A stretch of 64,000 bases of DNA from Isoetes taiwanensis (taxonomy: Eukaryota; Streptophyta; Lycopodiopsida; Isoetales; Isoetaceae), in the NCBI GenBank assembly GCA_021234155.1, contig JAJEKV010000053.1, forward strand, positions 1 to 64,000, in the 5' to 3' direction. Both the position numbers and the translations under genes were made by a program. This document shows positions 22,817 to 33,625 of the stretch, one piece after another. The notes below the pieces were generated by a model that saw nothing but the letters and a program-made list of their open reading frames with translations, made no database searches and was not told where the DNA came from. Each line of letters starts with the position of its first letter. Position 1 is the first letter of the stretch.

Positions 22817-23740
22817 TCCAACTTATACCCAACAACGCTGGGCACTGTTACTATTATACTTATACTGTATCAATAGATGCTTGCATCTACGACTCTAGTC
22901 CGCCACATGCCACATACTTTTATTTTACTCTTCATTTATATTTTCTTTAAGGGAATACTCACTCTCTTTTATTTTACTCTTCATTTATATATTGTATAGG
23001 TGAACGCACTTATTTTTAAAGATAAGTAATAACAATAAAAGAAGAAAGATATGCTTTTTAGATTCAAGATATTAATGTAAACACTGTTATATTCTATCCA
23101 ATTCATCTTACTGCACAAAGTAAGGTGCTATTTAGGTTCAAACTTTTTAAAATGTGTTAATGACTTCCGAGATAGGAATTTTAAGTCATGACCATGTCTT
23201 CTGGAGCAAAGAGCATATTGTATAAGACAATATCAACATTCTGGTTGCTATATTGTTGCTATAGCGATCGAAGGATCCAAATTCATGTCTCTTTGTCAAC
23301 GGCCCAAATTTATGCCCTTTTTCCCTTCTAATCAAAACATCAACCTACGGCCATGAGTTGATGCGAGGAGAACACCATCTAACAACATGAGAAAATGCAA
23401 GAGAGAAGCGAAAAAAAAAAGGGGAACAAATTAAAGAAGTGGAAGGGCTTTTAGGAAGAAAACAAGGGAAATCCATCAAAGAAAGTCTAGACTCAATCCA
23501 AGGGCACCTCTGATGCACATGCATTTGCGCTGACCTCTAATACTTCGACTAACAAACATAGAAGACATTAAGAAGTCTTGCCAATGCATCAAGCTGTTCT
23601 AGGCCCAAGGACACAAATGTGGAAGCTTCTAAGAGAGTGATGAATTGGAAAGCAAGCTAGACACTGAAAGGATAATGCATGAGTGGTGAGCCAAGACCTC
23701 AATATCACTATTGCCTTAACATTTACAGGTCCACAACTTA

Positions 23741-23757
23741 TGCCCAGCAACGCTGGG
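23741..23757. repeat. Hairpin gcccagc-aac-gctgggc
   Basis: Perfect 7-bp arms around a 3-base loop, inside a ~45-bp segment that is also present near 22815-22855 with a damaged left arm. It is probably a fragment of a dispersed repeat. Confidence 0.6.
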
Positions 23758-23902
23758 CACCGTTACTAGTTAATTATAAAGATTCAAGTACAAAGCATCA
23801 CACATGGTTGACACTGTGTTATGAAGAGAAAATTATAGTCAGAGATCGCTATAGGAAATACATAGCATAGCATCACTATCTTCAAAATGCCATAGTATAA
23901 GC

Positions 23903-24687
23903 TTATGGATCATGGAAAAAGATGGAATTGAAGTAGGTATTGAAGGGTTCAGCAGTCCCAAAGATATAGCCATTAGCAGGCCAGTTGCCGAGGTAGAGTA
24001 GACGGAAATAATCATCATCTCCCAACAGAATAATAAGTGACCCATATAGATCTGCAATCTGTCTATGATTGTAGTACATCGATCTGTATCTAGAGAGCTG
24101 TCTTTCTGTTAGGCTGAAGTGATAGTTCCACAAGAACCACCATAAGCAGTGAACCTGGATAACCTCTCTACAGAAGATTGCTGCCCATAACTCTTCATTA
24201 TCCTTCTTTTGTGCTAGCTTACCAATACGCATCAGATACTGTTCCTCTCGAGATGCCATATTGTTCTTAAACACACCATCAATTATTGGATCCCGAAAGG
24301 GAGAATGTTTGACAAGCTTCGTTTTGCCGTCTCCCCTTAAAAAGTCAAGGTATCCTAGGATCATCAGACAATAAAGTATTAGAATCCACTAGGTCCAGAT
24401 TAGAAGGAAACATATCAAAAGATCTTTAAGGAATGAACAATAGGTAAGTTTACTAGAATACCATTGTAGAGGTTCATTTTCTGGTGCTGTAGAAGCGGCA
24501 CTCTCTGCTTCAGTATCTCATCCAATGTTGCATCAGAGCGGATTTCAGCATGAGGATGAGAAACCCCATAAGGAATCGGCATTTGTGTAGCAGGAACAAT
24601 ATCATGGTATCGTCCGATCCGGATCAGCAGAAAGGTTGTCCCACATGGCAACTTTATGGCAGATAGGGTCCATTGGGCAGTTTTCAT
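23903..24687 (-). CDS. Two-exon protein of unrecognised family
   Basis: On the minus strand an exon from 24687 to 24462 joins in frame to an exon from 24354 to 23903. The intron (24461-24355, 107 bp) starts GT and ends AG and splits a Gly codon in phase, which is good evidence that the model is real. The predicted protein is 225 residues. It is rich in charged and aromatic residues, with REEQYLMRIGKLAQKKDNEEL in the middle (more than one helix), a WWFLWNYHFSL stretch, then ADLYGSLIILLGDDDYFRLL near the end. I see no signal peptide or known domain. A related fragment lies at 7.17 kb on the plus strand. The true start may be upstream, since another open frame overlaps 24602-24835. It could be a functional small gene or a recent relic. 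Confidence 0.45.
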
Positions 24688-24784
24688 GAAGGAAGGAGGC
24701 TGAATCAGAGGGCAGTGATGCAGAGCTTAGGAGATTTGCAAAAGTGCAAAGAAATGCCAAATTCTTAGGGTTTAAATGGTGATA

Positions 24785-24885
24785 TGATTCACCACATAAT
24801 TCACCACATGTACCACGTGTCGCGACATGATTCACCAGATGTACGACATGTCATCATATGATTCACCACATTAGTACACCTTGCA
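24785..24885. repeat. Short tandem 'gattcaccacat' phrases
   Basis: The word gattcacca(c/g)at occurs three times, with a shortened aattcaccacat, at 24785-24880, separated by 'tacgacatgtc'-like words. This is upstream of the predicted minus-strand gene and could be simple decay products or a local promoter feature. Confidence 0.5.
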
Positions 24886-25063
24886 ACAAACATATCAGGC
24901 GTCACATGGGATAATTAATACCTTAAAATTTACTTAATTCATCTTGCATACATTAAAATCCGGTCTCTTTTGTGTATCGCCTTCATTTTAGAGAATAGAC
25001 GTTTGAATCCATATCCGAAGTTGGCTTCTTCTATGGAGATATTTGATGTCTGAATCAGTCAAA

Positions 25064-25635
25064 TAAACACATATGTTGTTTTTTTTTTTTTTTGAAGAAC
25101 GTGTTTTACTTCATATTATACACTCAAAAGATTACAAAGTACTTCAAGAAGTAAGAAATATCCCTGAAGCATCAATCACTTTTAAATGATCACTCCATAT
25201 TGGAAATTTAATAATGATCGTGCCAATTGAGATCACGAAAGCAATTATACAACTTACTAATTTCTTGAAGTACCACACGAGAAGAAATATGCTTATCATA
25301 AAAGACCTTTCTTCGCCTTCGCTTCCATACACTCCATAGTAGCCAAGACTTTGCCATGTGAAATGCAATCCTTTTAGAAGCAGTCCATTGATTTGGATAA
25401 ATACCCAAAAGAAAGGGCTGACTATCCAAAGACACTCCAAAAAGAGAATGCAACCAGGACCTAAGACTACGCAGACTCGCACACAAATATAAACAATGCT
25501 CCAATGTTTCAATGCACCGCTCACACATTGGGCAAAGTGGGCTTACTCAGGCTTAAAGCGATGAACCATCTCATTAACTCTCAAAGAGCGATGAATCACC
25601 TGCCAAAGTAAAACATTTAAACACATATGTTGTTT
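25064..25635 (-). mobile_element. 5'-truncated LINE insertion with 18-bp target-site duplication
   Basis: The 18-bp word taaacacatatgttgttt occurs at 25064-25081 and again at 25618-25635. Just inside the left copy lies a run of T (25079-25093), which is the poly(A) tail of an element on the minus strand. The insert is about 536 bp and carries the end of a LINE ORF2. The exact borders of insert and duplication are uncertain by a few bases because T residues are shared. Confidence 0.93.
25110..25615 (-). pseudogene. LINE ORF2 C-terminal zinc-binding domain (zf-RVT)
   Basis: Minus-strand reading gives WQVIHRSLRVNEMVHRF near 25607-25555, then MCERCIETLEHCLYLC near 25528-25480, the C-x-x-C...H...C arrangement of the zinc-binding domain that follows reverse transcriptase in plant LINEs, then WLLWSVWKRR near 25345-25310. 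The open frame from 25528 to 25208 is unbroken for 106 codons. A stop and frame change near 25545 separates it from the upstream part. This LINE is of a different family from the one at 0.4-4.4 kb because the 3' ends do not match. Confidence 0.82.
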
Positions 25636-25639
25636 AATT

Positions 25640-26985
25640 CATCGTTTCTCATATGCGAAACTAAAAAAAAAATAAAAAAAAAGAAACATTTCTCTTCCTT
25701 TTTTTCCCCCGCGTAAATGAAACTTTGTGTTCCGCTTACGTGAAAAAAGCTTCGCCTTAAGCGATCAAGGTTTAAACTTTACGGAAAAAAAAAAAGAAAT
25801 TTCGAAGTGGTGCAGGAATAGGTTATGATGGACAAAAGGATCATCGACTAAGTAACAAAGGTGATGGACAAGAAAGAGAGACAACATGAGGAAGAAAAAA
25901 TTCGAATAACCTAATTAATTTCTTAATTATTCAATTCTTCAACACTTCTTTGTACTTAGTTCTTCAATTGGACTTCAACTTCCTTTTCCTATTAAATAGC
26001 ATCCTTTCAAATAATAGAATTAAAACCCGAGAATTTACGTTGTATACTTTCACATTCCATAATGCCTTAGGATTGTTTTTACAAGATTTAGAAGACATAT
26101 TTGAGATTGTCTATCCACAATGCAAAAGCGGAGAATATTTCTTGAGGGCACAAAAACTATATAGACGGGATTTATGACTGCGTTTACCTCTTAGATGTCT
26201 TAAATGGATGTAATTAAGATGTGCTTCAATTTCTCATCTATTAAACCTACATTTCACATCGGAGGCCTAAGAACAAACCTAGTTATTAGAGTCAGAGGAT
26301 ATTTCATTTAGAGCCAAGATGCAATAAAACTAATTATGAGAAGGTCTCATCAAATTCCTTATGTAACTTCTAAGGAACGTTTCGCGTTTATGTTGACGGA
26401 ATCGTAAGGGAATAATAGGGAAGTTACATTAGAGAATTCCGCATCTTCACAGCCATGTCTGTTTGACGGAGTCGACGACAGAGGACGCATCACAAGCCAA
26501 CAAGCTCCTCGACATGGATTTCCCGGTCCATTGGCTTCATATGGAAAATGTAGGATGTTGTTTTTAGTCTTTTTTACTCATGCTTTGACTCGGGGAAGAG
26601 AAGCTATATGATCGACCTTTGATTATCACAAGATATCCATTGTTGCCTTTTGGTCTCAAACAAAGGCGTTCTATCACTCTCGGAGAAAATTTCTGGGAAT
26701 TTAATAAAACAGTGAAGATATCTAGGCCAAATTATTAAAACAAAATAAAATTATGAAACTATGATAATGATGTAGTGGTAAATTAAATAATGACCCATAG
26801 GCATATGTGAACGCAGGATATGCCCATAGTAGCAATCTTGCTATCATTTTTTTGTATGCTAATCAGAATTAGGTAGAAATAATCAATCATACGTGTGCAA
26901 CTACTCGTGGTTCCTTCCCCTTCAATCCATAATCCTCCCCACATTTATGGTCATAATCTTTTACGGTAAAGTTTTCAAGACAGAC
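25640..26985. other. No gene recognised
   Basis: AT-rich sequence with A and T runs (25660-25800). A 75-codon open frame at 25950 has no recognisable motif. No repeats were matched elsewhere in the window. Confidence 0.4.
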
Positions 26986-26989
26986 ATGA

Positions 26990-27150
26990 ATATGTAGCAT
27001 TATAACAGGGGGTTTCTTTTGTATTTTTGTACGTTTTTTCCTAAGGTTTTTATATGATTTCATGGATGTATTTGATGAGGCATACTGATTAGTATATCTA
27101 GAGTGCGCATACGCTTAAACTAATTTTGATGCCTAATTCCAATGGTTTAG
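26990..27150 (+). repeat. Dispersed repeat, copy near 27.0 kb
   Basis: This ~150-bp segment, starting 'aatatgtagcattataacag' and ending near 'tccaatggttta', matches 41105-41275 in the same orientation through 'gtacg', 'ctaaggttt', 'tatgatttc' and 'catctagagtgc'-like words. At 41 kb the same sequence begins exactly where an insertion begins, so its start is likely a real element end. Confidence 0.75.
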
Positions 27151-29445
27151 ACCCATATGTCATATATTTCTTAATATATTATATATTTTCTTGTAGTATC
27201 ATATTCTGCTCGACATGCAAGCCTCGAGACAACCCATTTTAGGGTTATGTGTTGGGAAATTATTGGATTCTTTCAGCATCCGACAGTGTCTCCAGAAGAA
27301 CCGCACCAGCACAGGTGCCCGAACACCCTATTTTTCCTTTTAGGGCGCATGCGCCTTCTTGCAATAATGTTTTAGGGTTCCGCTTCTTATGAGCGAGAAT
27401 ACAACCAAGCCCCGATTTTCAGCTTCTTGTAAGCGGGTTTACACAAGCAATACCGAGGGATTTGTTTGGAAGATGGAAGAGAAAAAGTGCGACTTTGGTT
27501 AACCCATTCAAACGATGGTCCTTAGATCCTTGTATTGTATTACAAGACCAAATCTGCCGATTTGTTCTTTGTGCTTTGAGAGGGTGCGAGAATGGAGCCG
27601 CTTGGAGTTCCAACAGCAAAAGGTAATTAATGCATGGCCTTCGATTTCCCTCTTGGAATGTTTCTTGAGCTTTTTTTTTATCCCGAAATTGGTGCATTTT
27701 TCCGCCAGTTAACTGCTAAGGAAGAATCTGTTTTCCAGTCACGATATGCACTAGGCTTCTTTTCTCTGAATATACAGGATTCTCAAATGGAAACCAACGT
27801 TCTATAACCTGATTTAAGCTCTCCCGCCGTGATCCCGAGTCACAAAATCTGCATTCCACACAAATCACAGAGCGCTTGGAGCCGCCCGTGCTTGGTGTTG
27901 TATAATAATCTAATGTGGTCACGCTTCAATTACACGGAAGTGCCTCTTCTGGCCCATTCCCGAAGGTAGCTTAGAAGCTTAAGCAACATTAAAATATTAC
28001 CAGGAAGCATATATTACCAATCCAAAGGTAGATACCTTCCTTAAAGCATCCCTCTTCCAATCAGGCATGTTATAGGCTGAAAGGCCAACACCCCTTAAAT
28101 CCATGGGATCCTCCAAATGGCCTGTTCAAATCTTTAGGTATCGAATCCAAAGATTGTTCTCTGTTATTGCTCCCTTAGTTCCCTCCCCGTCCTTTGCAAA
28201 TGCGCATCGTGTCATGGCTGCCCGTCAGAATGACCCATCCGATTGTTAACTATCTTCAGAGGTTACATGTCAATGGAATACCGGTTTGGGCGGACTAAGG
28301 AACAAGTACATCTTATCAGGTGAATCCAAAGTGCCCAAGTGGTGAATTTATTGTGTGAATGACATTCTTTGACCGCATAGGTGAATCAACATGGCCCATT
28401 CTAAAGTAGGCTTCATTGGACTTGGCGAATGGTGCCTAATCCACCTTTTGTTATTGCAAACATTTGTCTTCAATTCTTGGGAGCTTATCTTCAATTCTTG
28501 GGAGCCAGTAAAAGTTTGTTTGTTTAAGTAACGGGACTTGACTTCGCTCTTCGCTATCATCATCGTGTCAGAATACTGCATCGCTTATGCTTCTCCCGAT
28601 CAAATGCACACCATGATTCTCTAATCAAATGCACAACGCCAAAGGATTCAAGCTCTTCAAGTGGCAAATCGTCTTACGCAAATGGCGTTAGAACAAACCG
28701 GTTAGAAGTTTTAAGCTTTTGCAAGTTAGGCAAACACAAGAGCAAGCTCAAACATATTTGAGGAAATTTAGGTGGTCAAAGTAAATATGCAAAGCAAAAG
28801 GCTTTTCATATGGCGTATGCTATTGCACACAATTACTTTGCGTGCTTTTGGTAAACCTTAAGTTCTACGATTCTTAAGGCCACCATACGGATGGTGGTAT
28901 GAAATTGTAGAACATTCGTGCACCTATGGTGGACCTATGGTGGAGACCTAGATCATGCTATTGTCATGTTGAAGGTAAGATTTGTGTGTTTCACCATTTT
29001 GAGATCTCTTAATATTGTTATTCATTTCTTTTATTTCATTGTTCACACATTGTTTGGGCATGAATTCAACCAATATTTATGTGGCTTTTTAATTTTTAAC
29101 TCTATTAGAATGTGAAAGCTTGTTGTGTTGACAATCGATAAAACATTGACACATTTATTGCTTTGAAACAAGCTACAAAAGTTTCTCATGAGCAAACAAG
29201 TTGGAGAGGTTATTTGTAAAGGTTGGTTTTATTATTAGACACAATGAAATGGTGTATTCTCAAATTTAATATAATTGTTCAAGTGCATAATTTACAAATA
29301 TGTTTAGTTTGGAGACTCCACTATTATAATAAATTAACATTATTAACATAAACACATAACACATATTGCTACATGTTTTAAATGTGTTTTATATTCTCAC
29401 GTCGCTTTTTTTTTTTTATGGCCCGAAGGGCCTTTTTTTTAGTAT
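27150..29445. other. No recognised gene
   Basis: I see no supported gene. A 20-bp phrase ('tcttcaattcttgggagc') is duplicated at 28470-28508. A stretch at 27480-27630 could be an exon (it ends at 'aaaaggtaattaa', a plausible donor) but its protein is unfamiliar. 29400-29445 has a T run and a 'ggcccgaagggcc' hairpin. Confidence 0.35.
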
Positions 29446-29449
29446 AATA

Positions 29450-29832
29450 ACCAACACATAACTACCATTGGCGTTAATAAATATAACCATTGGATCCAAC
29501 ACATTTAAATTAAAATCCCCTTAAACCCCTTTGGTTTGGGTGCATATTCACACTGGGTGACGTGGGGGCGGCGAGAGCCCTCATAATTGTATTTTGGACG
29601 CATTTTAAATCAACACCATATATAGTATTCCGGTTGAAATCTTATAGTATTTTGCGAATCTTATTATACAGTATAGCAAATCTTGTACTTGCATACCCCA
29701 CAAACGAGGAATTTTACGTACGGTGTAGATTATGGAATAAGGGGCGAATATGCCAATCCGACAGCTCTCGATGCCCGGAGTCACCCCCCGTGTGAATATG
29801 CACCCAAACCAAAGGGGGTTTAAGGGGGATTA
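29450..29832. mobile_element. Inverted-repeat element (MITE-like), copy 1
   Basis: Left inner repeat acccctttggtttgggtgca with its continuation to attcacac lies at 29524-29553, and its mirror gtgtgaatatgcacccaaac to gggggttt lies at 29790-29821. Both are bordered by TTAA. The left flank ('aactaccattgg...ccaacacattt') is the reverse complement of the right flank of the 42.3-kb copy, so the true element extends at least to 29450 and its right outer arm is missing here. The interior has no coding capacity. The superfamily is uncertain. Confidence 0.82.
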
Positions 29833-31885
29833 CGTCTTTGTTTATGATGATAGCTTTCTAAGATAAGGTTTGCAAAACAAGAATGCTTAGGTCTATAAAA
29901 TAACTTCACTATTTAGACATAAGAAGTATTATCGTTCCCCCTAGTCATTTCTTTCAATTTTACCTTGCTTTTCCTTCTATGTTTCTTTACGATTTAAGAG
30001 GCCTAGGTCGCCCAAACTCAAGGAGCTTAAATTTGTGGATTTAATCCCGTTTTTGATATATGAGATAACAGCTACATAACCTAAGATGTTGTCCCAACTT
30101 TTTTTGAGGCATCTTTTGACACACAACATGATCTCCCTATCATAGCAAACAAAGTGTGAGAAAATGATCTTTGAATTTTATAAATGCTACTTATAGAGCT
30201 CTAACTTTATTTGAAGTGAAATATGTTAACGGAATAAGGATAAATAACATTACATCCTTCGTAAGGTGCATATAAGTGTCTATTGAGTGCAACCTTGCCC
30301 AATTAATCTTACAATAACATGGGAAGATTCTTAAGTAGAATATCCTAGGCGTTGGGGGATTAGAGAACGTGATCGGGCGAGGGGCAAAATAGCCCGTAAC
30401 TTCGAAAGGGGTCATCTCTCTGTTGTGTATGATGGGGAGCCGACATCTAAAAGGGGTAGCAACCGTTTATTAAAACACAAGACTTTGCTAAGTGACATGA
30501 GCATAACAAAATATCATTGATGTTGCACCTGGCGTATAGAGTCCATATGTATGCAACATTGCTTCTAATGTTACAACTAATAATGGCAATATTTTGCTTC
30601 TTCAAACACTTTGTTACCATTGACAAATTGTACACCACTAATATTTTTGAGACATATACAATTAAATTCGGGAATTAAGAATTGCCTGCTCAAATTAAAA
30701 GGAAAATCGGATACAATTACGATATGCATTCTGCTTCAAATCATCGCTTAAATTCAAGCTAAAGTAGCTCTTCGCATTTATGATAGACAGCTTATAGAAT
30801 TTCCTGATGCTATGAATACCAATGGGATGCATGATTTCATGGATAGAAAAGTGAACTCCTTTATGGATTAGAAAATTAGAAACATGCACTTTTAACATCC
30901 GCAAGTTATTCCATGCTTCTTTGCAGATAACTTTGAATAGTGTCGGATCAGGGATGGGCATTCGAGTCTCAGCTGATGTAGTGGTCAGATCACCCCCAAG
31001 CATTTGGTAAAGCATAGGTCAACAATTTGGGTGAAGTGTAAGTCAACAATTTGGTGAAGCGTTTGAAGTCAGCAAGCAATTTACACTAACTAATTATAAT
31101 TACAATTACTAAACAAGTGCCAAGCCAACATAACATGATTGGTGTCGAAATAAGAATGGCCATTTGAGGATAGATATTTTTTTAATGTTTTAGAGAATAA
31201 AAATTATGGTCATTTGAAATAATTACATTTCACTGTGATCCTACTAAATCATTACGATTAAGATACTAATGGTACGAAAATCCTAAAAATCATAGCCTAC
31301 GAAATTAATTTCACACCAACCTTTATATGGTCGTGAAGGAGAAGCATCGTCCAATTCTCCCAAAGCGAATGCCCAAGCGCCTCAGCCCGGCTCTCCTTCC
31401 TCCTTCCTCGCCCTTCGAAACACCCAGATTAATTTCCTTACCTTTGCACAGCTCTTCGCCGTTATGGCATATTTTCTTGGCTAATTCACGTGCAGGGCCC
31501 AAAGAAGACCTTCATGAAATTTCCAAAACCAATTGCATTTGGAAGTCCCGAGCCTTCGATGATTCCGGTGATGATTCCTCTTCTTCCGACCTTTCTTCCG
31601 AGGTGGATTCTTTAGAAGTGGATTCCTCCGACGCCGATTCCTCAGGCATGCGGCAGTATGATTGAAGATGAGGTGCGGAGTGATTCTTGAAACCAAGCCC
31701 GAAGAAGAACCCGAGACCCGTAAGAAGAAGAGAATTTTTTGAATTTCAAAATTGGTACCAAAGTAAGTAGCACGCTTTTCATTTTGCTTTTTTTGATAGA
31801 GCTCTCTAACTTTGTGAATTTTTCTTACGAGATGAGGCCTCAAGGCCCCGCAGCCTCATGAAGACGGGCTTTGGTTTTTTTCTTT
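29833..31885. other. No recognised gene; one acidic Ser-rich frame
   Basis: Mostly AT-rich and unassigned. A plus-strand frame at 31327-31665 (112 codons) has a proline-rich start and a C-terminal run of Asp, Ser and Glu. A minus-strand frame at 30695-31015 is 106 codons. Neither has a recognisable domain, and I could not tell either from chance. Confidence 0.3.
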
Positions 31886-32420
31886 CCTTTGATCAAGTTC
31901 TTCAAAAAAGGCCTTTTGTGCGTTTTGTAAATTTTGATCCACAAATTCCTAATTTTTGAAAAGCGGATGCTATAGGCCTTAGTGCCTTTCTTTGTAATGG
32001 CTTTGTGTCGACCATTCGTGAAAAAAGGCCTTAGTGCCTTTGAAATGTAATGGGCGTGCGACCCTTTCCGTATGTCACGGGCCTTAGTGCCTACTTTAAT
32101 ATATAATGGTCTTACTTTTCGGAAATTTCGGTTTTGTTTTCTGTTTTAATCAATTGGTTTTGTTAGCACTTTGTAATACCTTCTTATTATACCTTGTGCC
32201 TTGGTTTAATCCGGGCCTTGTGCCTTTTGTTTAATCCAGCCTTAGTGCCTTTAATTGTAATGGACTTCTGCCCATTGTAATCCGGGCCTTGTGCCTTTTG
32301 TAATCCAGGCCTTAGTGCCTTCTTTAATGTGAATGATGGCCTTGTGCGTTTCTGTAAATTTGTGGTTTTGTTATACCTTCTGCCTTTTGTAAATTTATGC
32401 CTTGTGTCTTTTTCTAATTC
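31885..32420. repeat. Degenerate ~35-bp tandem repeats ('gccttagtgccttt')
   Basis: The words 'ggccttagtgccttt' and 'ggccttgtgccttttgtaat' alternate at least ten times from about 31900 to 32410, with spacing of about 25-60 bp. This is a decayed minisatellite. It produces repetitive open frames on the minus strand that I do not treat as genes. Confidence 0.8.
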
Positions 32421-32559
32421 CGTTGTACTTACATGCCGCCTACAAATTATATGTAAACTGATATTGGATGATTGTGCAGTAGCTAGCACAAGGAAGGATG
32501 CCACAAGCAAATACCGTACCATCAACATCAAATTTTGTATCACAACGAAATAATGAATC

Positions 32560-33437
32560 TAAGGTAGCAATTGCAGCCAATGGATCATCTTAAATGATGG
32601 TTCTATCAATGAAAGCTAAAACTTACTGTTATGAGACCACATGGAATTCTAAGTGTGCTTATGATAAGTTATAGTATTTAAAGGTTACTAGTAACGAAGT
32701 GCGGTGTTTCTGCCAATGTTCCGCATATGTTTTACTTTCGACCTTTTAACTTCCACATGTGCAACTTCCGACAACACAACCGGGTTGATGCTTGCAAAAT
32801 GGACATGATTTGCTTTTGTAATTATTTTTGTTATTGAAATTGTCTAATGACAGTATCATCAATGTATTAACTTTGCGTTTATGGATTTCAGTAGAGAAAA
32901 CTTTTTTTTATAGAAATGTGGTGGCAATTAATTTACCTCTAAAGACAAAAATTCAAATAAAGAAAACAACGTTCTATAATATTTTAACCGAGGTAAAAGT
33001 GAAATGCACGTCCGAAGTCATTGATTGAACGCCCTCAATGTCTCTAAATCTATTATTTTCCTATAGACATAAAATTAATTTGCCTCTTTATATCCCCTTA
33101 GGCATTCATTATCAAAGATGCAACTTTAGAACAAAGCTTAATGATTAAGATAAAATTAGCAGTTTTGAAATGGCCTAAATAAATGCCATGCAAACAAAAC
33201 ATAAACTTGCAAGCCTTAAGCATTGGACCATATGAAAAAATACCTACCTATTTTCTAACATCTTGTGAGTTTTCCAATGTACATGCAAGATGTCACAAAT
33301 CGAAAAGATTCCACATTAGTTAGTGTTTCGGCATAAATCTATGGAATAAGTGAATTATCAAGAAAGGAATGTTCTGAATTGATAATAATTTGGGGAAAGA
33401 GAGGCCACATTACAGTAGCTCGTCAAGCAATATATTT
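32560..33437. other. No gene recognised
   Basis: AT-rich, no repeat or coding signal that I can support. Confidence 0.4.
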
Positions 33438-33625
33438 AAGTATAACAACATTCTACGCTATTTTTGTCATTCAAGTATAACAACATTCTACGCTATTTTG
33501 TCATTTTCCGTGAGTAAATTATCCTTTTAAATGTTTGTGCTCAAGTTCGAGTGGTATACTACCTTACTCAAAAGCCTTACTCAGCTCGAGTTCTAGTGGT
33601 AAACTACCTTACTCAAAAGCCGGAT
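33438..33625. repeat. Two adjacent two-copy tandem repeats
   Basis: A 35-bp unit containing 'gtataacaacattctacgct' is doubled at 33438-33506. About 35 bp further on, a ~42-bp unit containing 'gtggtaaactaccttactca' (first copy has 'tatact') is doubled at 33540-33622. Both pairs are almost identical, so both duplications are young. Confidence 0.88.

Noticed and set aside
29405-29445. ggcccgaagggcc hairpin followed by a T run, like a bacterial terminator
   Set aside because: The surroundings are plant transposon sequence. A hairpin plus T run here has no supported role, though a Pol III stop cannot be excluded.
30695-31015. 106-codon minus-strand frame that shares a MPIP word with the 24-kb gene
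   Set aside because: Only four residues match and the rest does not align.
32187-32543. 118-codon minus-strand frame rich in Lys and Arg
   Set aside because: It is the translation of the degenerate tandem repeat and has no other support.
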